A stretch of 24,716 bases of DNA from UBA5078 sp041175045 (GCA_041175045.1 JBEDFR010000078.1:1-24716); one strand, 5' to 3'. Counted from the stretch's first letter, positions 5,806 to 14,123 are shown. Notes: generated by a model not told the origin, from the letters alone. Made by a program: numbers and translations.

Positions 5806-7953
5806 ATGCAAGGCATGACAATTACAGTTTCGACACTGCTCTCTCTTTTCGGTCTTGGCGTAGCCTACTTCTACATGCGCCAGGTGATGAGTGTGCCGCT
5901 TGACCTCGGACTTGAGGGTGAGCAGAAGTCTCGACTCAAATTCATTCACAATGCTATTGCTCAGGGTGCCATGGCGTTCCTGAAGCAGGAGTACAAGTTT
6001 CTCAGTATTTTCATGCTCGTGTTTGCCGCGATCATCGCGGTGCTCATTGACGACAATCACACGCCTGACACTCGCGAAGGTCTGTATACCGCGGTCGCCT
6101 TCCTCTTTGGTGGGATAATCTCGATTGCCTCCGGCTACATCGGCATGATGATCGCTACTCAGGGCAATGCCCGTACTACTGTGTCCGCCAAGGACAACAT
6201 CGGCGACGCCTTCAAGGTGGCCCTTAACTCCGGCGCAGTCATGGGCTTCGCGCTCGTGAGTCTGGCAGTGCTCGGACTCGTGATCGTCTACGTTGTGATG
6301 AAGGCCTGGTTGCCGGCTGATCTGCCGAATCACGTGCTCATGGAAATCATCGCCGGCTTCGGCCTCGGTGGCTCCACCATCGCGCTGTTCGCCCGAGTTG
6401 GCGGCGGCATCTTTACCAAGGCAGCCGACGTCGGCGCCGACCTGGTGGGCAAGGTCGAGAAGGGCATCCCGGAAGACGATCCGCGCAACCCCGCAGTGAT
6501 CGCCGACAACGTGGGCGACAACGTGGGTGACGTGGCCGGTATGGGCGCCGACCTGTTTGGCTCCTGCGCCGAGAGCACCTGTGCGGCGATGGTCATCAGC
6601 GCGGTGGTTTTCGCTGGCAACATCGACGCCCTGCTGTACCCCATCCTGATCAGCGCCGTGGGCATTCCCATCAGCCTGCTGACCATGTTCTTCGTCAAGG
6701 TGAAGACCGAGGACGACGTTTCGCCAGCACTGATGAAGCTGCTGATCATCTCCAGCGCCCTGATGGCGGTGGCTATGTTCTTTGTCACTCGCGCCTTCGT
6801 GCCCGCGGATTTCGAGATTCGCGGTGAGTTCTATACCAGCATGGGCATCTACTGGTGCTTCCTGTCCGGTCTGGTGGCTGGTCTGATCGTGGGGCTGCTG
6901 ACTGGTTACTACACCTCAGGGGCGTTCAAGCCAGTGCAGGAAGTGGCGAAGTCCTGTGAGACGGGCGCCGCAACCAACATCATTTACGGCCTGGCGCTGG
7001 GCTACAAGTCCACCGTGCTGCCGTATATTGCAATTGCGATTGCCATCTATGTGAGTTGGGAACTGGGCGGCATGTACGGCGTGGCCATCGGCTCGCTGGG
7101 CATGCTCGGTACGCTCGCGATTGCGCTGACCATCGATGCCTACGGCCCGGTATCGGACAACGCAGGCGGCATCGCCGAGATGGCTGGCCTGCCGAAGGAA
7201 GTGCGTCGTCGTACCGACATCCTGGACGCTGCCGGCAACACCACGGCGGCCATTGGCAAGGGCTTTGCGATCGGTGCGGCCATCCTGACCTCACTGGCGC
7301 TGTTCGCCGCCTTCCTGACCAGTGCCGACACACTGATGCGCGAGGAGAACCCGGGCTATGACCTTCTGGCCTCCATCAATCTGCTGGATCCAGTCGTGTT
7401 CGTGAGCCTGTTCATGGGTGCTGTGCTGCCTTTCCTGTTCACCGCTATGACCATGAAGTCCGTGGGCAAGGCCGCGTTCGACATGATCGAGGAAGTGCGA
7501 CGCCAGTTCAAAGTCATCCCTGGCCTCATGGAAGGCACGGGCGAGCCCGACTACGCACAGTGCGTGGCCATTTCCACCCAGGCCGCCCTGCGCGAGATGA
7601 TTGCGCCCGGTGTACTGATCATGGGCTCACCGCTGGTGGTGGGCTTCCTGTTTGGTGTGCCGGCAGTGGCAGGTATGCTGGCCGGCTCTCTGGTAGCCGG
7701 GGGTGTGCTGGCGATCTCCTCCTCCAACAGCGGTGGCGCGTGGGACAACGCCAAGAAGTACATCGAGGCTGGCAATCACGGTGGCAAAGGTTCCGAGAAT
7801 CACAAGGCGGCCGTGGTGGGTGACACCGTGGGTGATCCGCTGAAGGACACCTCAGGTCCGTCGCTGAACATCCTGATCAAGCTCTCTGCCATTCTTTCGC
7901 TGGTGTTCGCACCGTTCTTCGTGCAGTACGGTGGGATCCTGATCGGCGGCTAA
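5806..7953 (+). CDS. hppA: membrane-bound ion-pumping pyrophosphatase, K+-dependent type
   Basis: 715 residues, polytopic, as in the M-PPase family (16 helices). It couples PPi hydrolysis to cation export across the inner membrane. Signatures seen: KAADVGADLVGKVE and EDDPRNPAVIADNVGDNVGDVAGMGADLF (acidic PPi/Mg site), then GPVSDNAGGIAEM and GDTVGDPLKDTSGPSLNILIK at the C-terminus. A481 and G484 in GNTTAAIG are the residues of K+-dependent enzymes; K+-independent ones carry Lys at the first. In the ion gate, the residue three after D249 is G252 and a Glu stands at 256 (DLFGSCAE). That is the plant H+-pump layout, not the DLFES layout of well-studied Na+ pumps. H+ transport is therefore inferred despite the common 'sodium pump' label. 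It is monocistronic with its own terminator. Confidence 0.97.
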   Translation: MQGMTITVSTLLSLFGLGVAYFYMRQVMSVPLDLGLEGEQKSRLKFIHNAIAQGAMAFLKQEYKFLSIFMLVFAAIIAVLIDDNHTPDTREGLYTAVAFLFGGIISIASGYIGMMIATQGNARTTVSAKDNIGDAFKVALNSGAVMGFALVSLAVLGLVIVYVVMKAWLPADLPNHVLMEIIAGFGLGGSTIALFARVGGGIFTKAADVGADLVGKVEKGIPEDDPRNPAVIADNVGDNVGDVAGMGADLFGSCAESTCAAMVISAVVFAGNIDALLYPILISAVGIPISLLTMFFVKVKTEDDVSPALMKLLIISSALMAVAMFFVTRAFVPADFEIRGEFYTSMGIYWCFLSGLVAGLIVGLLTGYYTSGAFKPVQEVAKSCETGAATNIIYGLALGYKSTVLPYIAIAIAIYVSWELGGMYGVAIGSLGMLGTLAIALTIDAYGPVSDNAGGIAEMAGLPKEVRRRTDILDAAGNTTAAIGKGFAIGAAILTSLALFAAFLTSADTLMREENPGYDLLASINLLDPVVFVSLFMGAVLPFLFTAMTMKSVGKAAFDMIEEVRRQFKVIPGLMEGTGEPDYAQCVAISTQAALREMIAPGVLIMGSPLVVGFLFGVPAVAGMLAGSLVAGGVLAISSSNSGGAWDNAKKYIEAGNHGGKGSENHKAAVVGDTVGDPLKDTSGPSLNILIKLSAILSLVFAPFFVQYGGILIGG

Positions 7954-7969
7954 TCCCTGCTGAAGCAAG

Positions 7970-7999
7970 AAAAGGGCCGCGCAAGCGGCCCTTTTTTTT
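7970..7999 (+). terminator. intrinsic terminator, probably bidirectional
   Basis: A strong stem AAAAGGGCCGC / GCGGCCCTTTT (11 bp including A-T pairs) with a GCAA tetraloop is followed by a run of eight or nine T. It lies 16 bases after the hppA stop. Because the stem is flanked by A on the left, the minus-strand gene ending at 8022 also gets a hairpin followed by TTTTC. Confidence 0.92.
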
Positions 8000-8021
8000 G
8001 CCTCCGTGACCGCAAGTGCCA

Positions 8022-8576
8022 TCAGGGTGGTGGTCGGCGCTCGAAGTGGTACAGCAGCCATTCCTGGGTTTGCCACTTCTCGCCGGTTGCGGCATCGAGC
8101 CAGTCCAGGGTGACCCCGCGGATGCACTGAAAGATGCGGAAGGATTGCGAGTCTTCGATGATGAGGCCGCGCACCGAAGGGTGCAGGGGGTAATTGGAGA
8201 CCTCCATCAGCTTCCATTCGTCGCGCAGGCTCTCGGCCACGCACGAATCGTCCGAGAGCAGATCCACATAGGCTGTCTCCACCTCGGCCCAGCCCTGCGC
8301 GGGGATCGCCAGTGCGACACTCACGGCGGGTCGTATGCCAGAAGCCGGTGCCAGCGATAGTGACTCGAGTTGCAGCGTTTTCGTGCTGGCATTGCGTGCC
8401 ACGATGCGCAGTCCGGCGTCGCTGAGTCCACTCCAGACTCCGGAATAGATGGCGAAGCGGACATCCGGTACCGGCTGGCCTGCGTGGATATCGCCGGAGG
8501 CTCCCTGTGCGCAGGTCAGGGCGGGGGCCAGCAGGAGCGATGCGACGTTTAGGACAAATAGAGGGTGCCGTGTCAC
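8022..8576 (-). CDS. small secreted protein, function unknown
   Basis: 184 residues from a GTG at 8576, chosen because AGGA lies six bases upstream and the sequence then reads directly into a signal peptide. The signal has basic TRH, a hydrophobic core FVLNVASLLLAPAL, and probable cleavage near TCAQG. An upstream in-frame start at 8651 would bury this signal behind 25 polar residues. The mature part looks beta-rich (GLRIVARNASTKTLQLESLSL; SVALAIPAQGWAEVE) and holds two Cys, in DDSC and IFQC, that could form a disulfide. The C-terminus is Trp-rich, with WLDAATGEKWQTQEWLLYHF. No family is recognised. It converges on hppA and shares its terminator. Confidence 0.75.
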   Translation of the reverse strand: MTRHPLFVLNVASLLLAPALTCAQGASGDIHAGQPVPDVRFAIYSGVWSGLSDAGLRIVARNASTKTLQLESLSLAPASGIRPAVSVALAIPAQGWAEVETAYVDLLSDDSCVAESLRDEWKLMEVSNYPLHPSVRGLIIEDSQSFRIFQCIRGVTLDWLDAATGEKWQTQEWLLYHFERRPPP

Positions 8577-8693
8577 AGTTAATCCTTGCGCAAAGGGTGC
8601 ACGAGTATCAGTGGCAGGCTCAGCGTAGCGCAGCCAAGCAGCGTTTGCCACGCCGCGAGGTGCCGGCGCCTTGCTTTGTCGGGGTGTTCAAGC

Positions 8694-8720
8694 CGCTGGC
8701 ATCCGGGGATAATGCCAGCG
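8694..8720. repeat. perfect 9-bp inverted repeat just before the mrp GTG
   Basis: CGCTGGCAT and ATGCCAGCG flank a 9-base loop, ending one base before the GTG at 8722. With no T-run it is not a terminator. It could be a protein-binding palindrome or an mRNA hairpin that hides that start. Confidence 0.6.
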
Positions 8721-8721
8721 C

Positions 8722-9594
8722 GTGGCCAATCGCATTGCACCGGATTTTGGAATTCAAGAAGACGAGAGCGACGTGGAAAATCTGCAAGGTGTTCGACATA
8801 TCCTTTGTGTGGCCTCAGGCAAGGGAGGCGTGGGCAAGTCCACGATCTCCGTCAATCTCGCCGTGGCGCTGAGTCGACTCGGTGCACGGGTCGGGCTGCT
8901 GGACGCCGACATCTACGGACCGAGTCAGCCATTGATGCTGGGAGTCCCGGCGGGCACTCGTCCTCGACTGGTCGACAGGAAATTCATGGAGCCGGTGGCG
9001 GCCCACGGCATCGTCTCCAATTCCATCGGTTATCTGGTCGAGCCCCAGACAGCAATGGCATGGCGCGCCCCCATGATCGTCGGCGCCTTCAACCAGATGC
9101 TCAAGGATACCCTGTGGGGCGAGCTTGACTATCTCATCGTCGACATGCCGCCTGGCACTGGCGACATCCAGTTGAGTCTGGCACAGCAGGTGCCCGTGAC
9201 GGGCGCTGTGATCGTCACCACGCCGCAGGATGTCGCGCTGCTGGATGCCCGCAAGGGCATGGAAATGTTCCGCAAGGTGCAGGTGCCCTTGCTGGGTGTG
9301 GTGGAAAACATGGCCAGCCATGTATGTTCGCGTTGTGGGCATGAAGAGGCGATTTTCGGAACGGGCGGTGGCGAAACGCTCTCGCGGGGTTTTGGCACTG
9401 AGTTGCTGGGTTCTTTGCCACTGGAGTTGGCTATCCGTGAGCACACGGACAAGGGTACTCCGATCGTGCAGGCACAGCCGGATGGTGCGATCGCTCGCGC
9501 CTTTCTGACCCTTGCTGCCCGTGTGCGCGACAAGGTGCAGGCACAGCGGTCAGCGGCAGTCGCCGGGCCTGCCATTCACATTTCTGACGATTGA
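8722..9594 (+). CDS. apbC: Mrp/ApbC family iron-sulfur cluster carrier ATPase
   Basis: 290 residues from the first possible start. It carries the deviant Walker A GKGGVGKST (33-41), DADIYGPS (61-68), the switch/Walker B region LIVDMPPGTGD (138-148), and the cluster-binding pair C202-S-R-C205. ApbC/Mrp proteins hold and pass on [4Fe-4S] clusters as homodimers in the cytoplasm. The N-terminal MIP18-like domain (about 90 residues) of E. coli Mrp is absent; this is the short form. The start is uncertain. GTG 8722 follows a stop codon by three codons, has no ribosome site, and abuts a perfect hairpin. GTG 8773, which would give 273 residues, has a weak GAGAG site and starts just before the P-loop strand. 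The AGCS gene follows after 28 bases. Confidence 0.93.
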   Translation: MANRIAPDFGIQEDESDVENLQGVRHILCVASGKGGVGKSTISVNLAVALSRLGARVGLLDADIYGPSQPLMLGVPAGTRPRLVDRKFMEPVAAHGIVSNSIGYLVEPQTAMAWRAPMIVGAFNQMLKDTLWGELDYLIVDMPPGTGDIQLSLAQQVPVTGAVIVTTPQDVALLDARKGMEMFRKVQVPLLGVVENMASHVCSRCGHEEAIFGTGGGETLSRGFGTELLGSLPLELAIREHTDKGTPIVQAQPDGAIARAFLTLAARVRDKVQAQRSAAVAGPAIHISDD

Positions 9595-9622
9595 AGCAAT
9601 ACCGCAAAAAGGGGGAAGGAAA

Positions 9623-11284
9623 GTGGACGCGATCAATGCACTGCTGGTCAGACTTGACGGACTACTCGCGGGTTCCGCGTGGTTCCCCTATCTGCTCCTG
9701 TTCACCGGGCTGTTCTTCACGCTCTATCTCAGATTTCCGCAGATTCGCTATTTCTCCCACGCCATCAAGGTGGCGCGTGGCCAATTTGATCGCGAGGGCG
9801 CGCCTGGCGATGCCACACACTGGCAGGCCTTGAGCACCGCGCTGGCCGGTACGGTCGGCACCGGCAATATCGGTGGAGTCGCCTTCGCGCTGTTCCTCGG
9901 CGGACCCGCGGCGCTGTTCTGGATGTGGATGACGGCCTTTCTCGGCATGACCACCAAGTTCGTGGAGGTGACCCTGTCGCACAAGTACCGGGTCAAGACG
10001 TCTGATGGCACCATGGCCGGCGGTCCGATGTACTACATGGAATATGGGTTGAAGTCGCGCTGGCTGGCCGTGCTGTTTGCCGTTGCGGCTGTTCTTACCT
10101 CGTTCGGCATTGGCAATTTCCCGCAGATCAACAGCATAGCGGCCGGACTTGAGGGCTCTTTCAACATCAGCCCACTGCTGTCAGGCAGTATCCTCACGGT
10201 GCTGCTGGGGCTGGTGGTGGTGGGAGGCATTCATCGAATTGCTCAGGTGGCCTCGAAGCTTGTGCCGCTGATGTCCGTGATCTACATCGCCGGTTCTCTC
10301 GCCGTAATACTCCCGAATCTCGGCAATGTCGGTCCTGCCTTCCTGTCGATCTTCTCTGACGTCTTCACGGGCACGGCAGCTACTGGTGGCTTTCTCGGCG
10401 CCAGCATCGCCTATGCGTTCAACCGCGGCGTGAATCGAGGTCTGTTTTCAAACGAGGCGGGGCTGGGTTCTTCCGCGATCGCGCACTCGGCGGCGCGCAC
10501 GGATGAGCCGGCCGACGAAGGCATGGTGGCGCTGCTCGAGCCGTTTATCGACACAATTGTCATCTGCACGCTCACCGGGCTGGTAATTCTGTCCTCTGGT
10601 GTGTGGACAGAGAAGCACGAGAATGTCTTCGCACGGGCGGATCTGGAGATTGTGGCAGGTGTTTACTCTGACCAGAACGGCGCGCAGCGCGAGCAGCTCT
10701 TTCAGCACCTTAATCGCCGACCTTCACAGGTAACCGCCTACAACGGCGCCTTGCAGATCAGCGCAGGGGTGCTGCAGAACCAGACAGATGTGACCATCCT
10801 GCACGCACGTTCCGTCGCCGAGGACGTGCGCTTTCTCAAGGATGGGGAGCCGGCGAACGGCGAATTTGTGGTGACCGCGGGGCTGCCGGATGATCTCGGC
10901 TTGCAGCTGCAGGGACGTTCGCTACTGCATTCCGTACCCCTGACGTCTAAGGCCTTTGCCTCGGGCTGGTTCGGCGATGCCGGCCAGCATGTGGTCTCCA
11001 TCGGTTTGCTGCTTTTCGCCTTCACCACTGCAATCGCCTGGTCGTACTATGGCGATCGGGCAGTGACCTATCTGTTCGGACCGGCGGGCGTGTTGCCGTA
11101 TCGCCTGGTCTATATTGCAGGCTTTTTCCTGGCGGCGCAGGCAGATACCACGTTGATCTGGAATCTCTCGGCGGTGACGCTGTTCTTCATGGCCATGCCC
11201 AATCTGATCGGTATCCTGCTGCTGCGCAAGGACATGAAGAACACGGTGGAGAGCTACTGGCAGCGTATCAAGGAGCGCCGCTGA
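9623..11284 (+). CDS. AGCS-family alanine/glycine:sodium symporter with inserted soluble loop
   Basis: 553 residues from a GTG at 9623 preceded by a GGGGGAAGGA purine run. The frame runs back to 9512, but that part overlaps mrp and is not homologous. Family landmarks: TALAGTVGTGNIGGVAFALFLGGPAALFWMWMTAF (substrate/Na site), a VTLSHKYRV-GGPMYYME segment, AYAFNRGVNRGLFSNEAGLGSSAIAHSAA, and the late FAFTTAIAWSYYGDRAVTYLFG. These inner-membrane carriers import Ala or Gly with Na+. Usual length is about 450-480. The excess lies between GVWT (326-329) and LTSKAF (from 440), where about 110 polar, beta-looking residues are inserted. Which side of the membrane the loop lies on was not determined. It may be co-transcribed with mrp. 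Confidence 0.93.
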   Translation: MDAINALLVRLDGLLAGSAWFPYLLLFTGLFFTLYLRFPQIRYFSHAIKVARGQFDREGAPGDATHWQALSTALAGTVGTGNIGGVAFALFLGGPAALFWMWMTAFLGMTTKFVEVTLSHKYRVKTSDGTMAGGPMYYMEYGLKSRWLAVLFAVAAVLTSFGIGNFPQINSIAAGLEGSFNISPLLSGSILTVLLGLVVVGGIHRIAQVASKLVPLMSVIYIAGSLAVILPNLGNVGPAFLSIFSDVFTGTAATGGFLGASIAYAFNRGVNRGLFSNEAGLGSSAIAHSAARTDEPADEGMVALLEPFIDTIVICTLTGLVILSSGVWTEKHENVFARADLEIVAGVYSDQNGAQREQLFQHLNRRPSQVTAYNGALQISAGVLQNQTDVTILHARSVAEDVRFLKDGEPANGEFVVTAGLPDDLGLQLQGRSLLHSVPLTSKAFASGWFGDAGQHVVSIGLLLFAFTTAIAWSYYGDRAVTYLFGPAGVLPYRLVYIAGFFLAAQADTTLIWNLSAVTLFFMAMPNLIGILLLRKDMKNTVESYWQRIKERR

Positions 11285-11285
11285 G

Positions 11286-12968
11286 TTACACGTTCTCGCC
11301 CGGCAGGCGAATGTTGTGCACGATTTCCTGAACCTCCTGTGGTGGTGCCGGCGTGAAACGGCACACCACCAGAGCGACCCCCAGATTCACCAGAGTGCCC
11401 ATGGTGCCGATGCCTTCCGGTGAAATGCCGAACCACCAGTGGTCCGCCGTACTCAGTTCCGGGCGTATGAACTTGAAGTAGATGATGTAGGCTGCGGTGA
11501 ACGTGAAGCCAGACAGCATGCCCGCTATTGCGCCTTGCCGGTTCATGCGCCTGTAGAAAATTCCCAGCACGATGGCGGGGAAGAAGGACGCTGCTGCGAG
11601 TCCGAAGGCGAAGGCCACCACCTCGGCGACGAAGCCTGGCGGATTGATGCCGAAGTAACCTGCCACCAGCACTGCCAGAAAGATTGCCGCCCGCGCATAG
11701 TTCAATTCCTGTTTTTCCGTGATGTGGGGTGCGAGACTGCGCTTCATCAGGTCATGCGAAATCGACGTCGAAATCACCAGCAACAGACCGGCTGCCGTCG
11801 ACAGTGCTGCCGCCAGGGCGCCGGCTGCCACCAGGGCCACCACCCAATTGGGCAAGCTCGCGATTTCAGGGTTCGCCAGCACCATGATGTCGCGGTTCAC
11901 CGTTAGTTCATTGGTCTCCAGGTCACCCACGTACTGAATGCGGCCGTCCCCATTCTTGTCATTGAAGGCAATCAGGCCGGTGCGCTCCCAGGTGGTGAAC
12001 CAGCCAGGCATTGAAGTGTATTCGGCATTGTTGACCGTGTTCATCAGATTGGTCTTGGAAAAAGCGGCTATGGCCGGCGCCGTCGTATAGAGCACGGCGA
12101 TGAAGATCAGGGCATAACCGGCGGAAAGTCGCGCCGCACGCACGCTGGGCACAGTAAAGAAGCGGATGATCACATGGGGCAGTCCGGCCGTGCCGAACAT
12201 CAGCGCGGCAGTGATGAAGAACACGTCCTGAGTGCTTTTCTGACCGGTTGTGTAAGTTCCAAAACCGAGTGTTTCGCTAAGGCCATCCAGTCGATCGAGC
12301 AAATATCCGCCGCCATATTCCGGTGTCAACTCGGAGCCAAAGCCCAGTTGTGGAATCGGGTTTCCGGTCATCATCAGCGAAATGAAGATGGCGGGCACCA
12401 TGTAGGCGAAGATCAATACGCAGTACTGGGCCACCTGGGTATAGGTGATACCCTTCATGCCTCCCAGCACTGCATAAAAGAACACGATGGCCATGCCGAT
12501 GATCACGCCGGTGGTAATGTCCACCTCAAGGAAGCGTGAAAACACGATGCCTGCGCCCTGCATCTGTCCGCAGACATACACGAACGACACGACGATGGCA
12601 CAGAACACCGCCGCGAGACGAGCGCTCTGGGAATAATAGCGATCACCGATAAAGGCCGGCACCGTGAATTTGCCAAACTTGCGTAGATAGGGCGCCAGCA
12701 GCAGGGCCAGCAGCACGTAGCCACCAGTCCAGCCCATCAGATAGTAGGTGCCATCTCGCCCCAGAAAAGAAATGAGCCCCGCCATGGAGATGAAGGATGC
12801 TGCCGACATCCAGTCCGCCGCCGTGGCCATGCCATTGACCACTGGCTTCACGCCGCCTCCGGCGACATAGAAATCGTGCGTGGAGCCGGCTTTGGACCAC
12901 AGCGCAATGAGGATGTAGAGGCCAAAACTGAGGAATATGAACAGGTAGGTCCAGACTTGCACGCTCAT
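11286..12968 (-). CDS. sodium:solute symporter (SSS family, ActP-like, DUF4212-partnered)
   Basis: 560 residues with 12-13 hydrophobic segments. Typical SSS features are SKAGSTHDFYVAGGGVKPVVNGMATAADWMSAASFISMAG near the N-terminus, GWTGGYVLLALLLAPYLRKFGKFTVPAFIGDRYYS, and VLGGMKGITYTQVAQY. The closest relatives I know are acetate-permease-like carriers paired with a DUF4212 protein, as here; the solute may be a short organic acid, but this is inferred. A hydrophilic loop around residues 318-370 includes D337-K-N-G-D-G-R-I-Q, an EF-hand-like calcium loop. The ATG at 12968 overlaps the DUF4212 stop (ATGA), so the two are coupled. The stop is one base from that of the converging AGCS gene. Confidence 0.92.
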   Translation of the reverse strand: MSVQVWTYLFIFLSFGLYILIALWSKAGSTHDFYVAGGGVKPVVNGMATAADWMSAASFISMAGLISFLGRDGTYYLMGWTGGYVLLALLLAPYLRKFGKFTVPAFIGDRYYSQSARLAAVFCAIVVSFVYVCGQMQGAGIVFSRFLEVDITTGVIIGMAIVFFYAVLGGMKGITYTQVAQYCVLIFAYMVPAIFISLMMTGNPIPQLGFGSELTPEYGGGYLLDRLDGLSETLGFGTYTTGQKSTQDVFFITAALMFGTAGLPHVIIRFFTVPSVRAARLSAGYALIFIAVLYTTAPAIAAFSKTNLMNTVNNAEYTSMPGWFTTWERTGLIAFNDKNGDGRIQYVGDLETNELTVNRDIMVLANPEIASLPNWVVALVAAGALAAALSTAAGLLLVISTSISHDLMKRSLAPHITEKQELNYARAAIFLAVLVAGYFGINPPGFVAEVVAFAFGLAAASFFPAIVLGIFYRRMNRQGAIAGMLSGFTFTAAYIIYFKFIRPELSTADHWWFGISPEGIGTMGTLVNLGVALVVCRFTPAPPQEVQEIVHNIRLPGENV

Positions 12969-13267
12969 GAACGGGACTCCTGTGTGCGGTCCGGCCCTGC
13001 CTTCGTGTGTTGCTCCTGCAGCAGCTGGTACTGACTATCCAGCTTGTCCATCTGACGGATGTAGACGAAGATCAGCACCACGAAACCATAGATCGACCCC
13101 TGCTGGGCCATCCAGAAACCCAGCTTGAACCCGCCAATGCGGAAGTTGTCGAGAAAGTCGGCGAGCAGGATGCCGCAGCCGAACGAAATGAAGAACCAGA
13201 CGCACAGCAGGGTGCTCACAATTCTCAGATTGGCCTTCCAGTAAGATAGCGCGTGCTTGTTCGACAT
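12965..13267 (-). CDS. DUF4212 small membrane subunit of the sodium:solute symporter
   Basis: 100 residues from the ATG at 13267, which has GAGGT five bases upstream; the in-frame ATG at 13342 would overlap darP and adds unrelated sequence. It has two hydrophobic helices, about 15-38 (IVSTLLCVWFFISFGCGILLA) and about 52-72 (WMAQQGSIYGFVVLIFVYI), joined by DFLDNFRIGGFKLGF. A charged C-terminal tail follows. The YWKANLR start and the GFKLGFWMAQQGSIYGFVVLIFVY segment are diagnostic of the family. It is thought to be an accessory subunit of the adjacent SSS carrier; its precise role is not established. It lies 67 bases after darP, so it may have its own promoter, though none is clear. Confidence 0.9.
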   Translation of the reverse strand: MSNKHALSYWKANLRIVSTLLCVWFFISFGCGILLADFLDNFRIGGFKLGFWMAQQGSIYGFVVLIFVYIRQMDKLDSQYQLLQEQHTKAGPDRTQESRS

Positions 13268-13334
13268 CAATGACCTCGTTCTTGTTGGTTTTGGGGATCG
13301 ATCGTGCATGTCTGCAGGCGTGCCGCGAGCGACA

Positions 13335-13841
13335 CTATTCAATGTACTCCTTGATGTAGCTCATGAGTCGGCGTCGAGACACGCGTGCGGCTTCTTCGTC
13401 TTCCTTGTTGTAGTTGCGCACGATGGTGCGGATGGCCTGACGTTCGGCCAAGGGCCACTGCATGACAAACGCGTTGATGACGTCTTCATCGCTCGCCAGC
13501 AGTCGCTCACCCCATTCCTCGATCAGCTGTGCTCGCCTTACCTGAGCGCGGTCGGGGGTGCGCATTCTGTCCAGCTCGGCCTGTATCTCTTCGTGGTTCT
13601 CTTGGCGCATCACCTTGCCGATGAATTGCAACTGGCGCCTTCTTGCGCCGTGGCTCGGCGGCAGGCGATTGTATTCCGCCAACGCCGCCAGCAGGGTATC
13701 GGACAGCGGCAACTTTTCCAATTGCTTGCGATTGAGCGTGGTCAGCTCTTCGCCAAGGTCCTGAACGGCTGTCATGTCTCGCTTGCGCTGCGACTTGCTG
13801 GGAGGTTCGAGGCTCCAGTCGATGGGTTCTCGTTGTTTCAT
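13335..13841 (-). CDS. darP: DarP (YjgA), 50S ribosomal subunit maturation factor
   Basis: 168 residues (E. coli protein 183). It begins with the typical PPSKSQRKRDMTAVQDLGEELTTL and ends with REQ-like IRNYNKEDEEAARVSRRRLMSYIKE, both DUF615 hallmarks. It is highly charged and all-helical, without membrane segments. DarP binds late 50S precursors and aids peptidyl-transferase centre folding. It starts 15 bases after the ptsO stop, with AGGG about seven bases before the ATG, so it reads as the next gene of the rpoN-ptsO run. In E. coli it is elsewhere on the chromosome, next to pmbA. Confidence 0.93.
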   Translation of the reverse strand: MKQREPIDWSLEPPSKSQRKRDMTAVQDLGEELTTLNRKQLEKLPLSDTLLAALAEYNRLPPSHGARRRQLQFIGKVMRQENHEEIQAELDRMRTPDRAQVRRAQLIEEWGERLLASDEDVINAFVMQWPLAERQAIRTIVRNYNKEDEEAARVSRRRLMSYIKEYIE

Positions 13842-13856
13842 GACATCACCCTTGCT

Positions 13857-14123
13857 TCACTCGCTCTCGTCGAAGCGATTGTTGACCAGCGCCGTTACCG
13901 CTTCCAGCGCAGCCTGTTCGTCTTCCCCATCGATGATGATGTTGAGAACCGTTCCCTTGGCGGCAGCGAGCATCATGAGCGCCAGAATGCTCTTGCCGTC
14001 GACGAGCTTGTCCTGCCCCAGCTTGATCGCGCTGCGGAAGGTGGACGTGACGGACACCATGCGCGAGGCGGCTCGCGCGTGCAGACCGGCCTTGTTGCAG
14101 ATGGTGATGGTGGAGGTAATCAT
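13857..14123 (-). CDS. ptsO: NPr, HPr-like phosphocarrier of the nitrogen PTS
   Basis: 88 residues from the ATG at 14123, the usual size. The active-site segment NKAGLHARAAS places the phosphoryl-accepting His at 15, and the second motif is KLVDGKSILALMMLAA with Ser 45. NPr takes phosphate from EI-Ntr (PtsP, not in this window) and passes it to EIIA-Ntr (PtsN, encoded close by). The gene position after rapZ identifies it as NPr rather than the sugar-PTS HPr. The start codon overlaps the rapZ stop (ATGA), so translation is coupled. The longer frame to 14303 is a shadow of rapZ. Confidence 0.95.
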   Translation of the reverse strand: MITSTITICNKAGLHARAASRMVSVTSTFRSAIKLGQDKLVDGKSILALMMLAAAKGTVLNIIIDGEDEQAALEAVTALVNNRFDESE

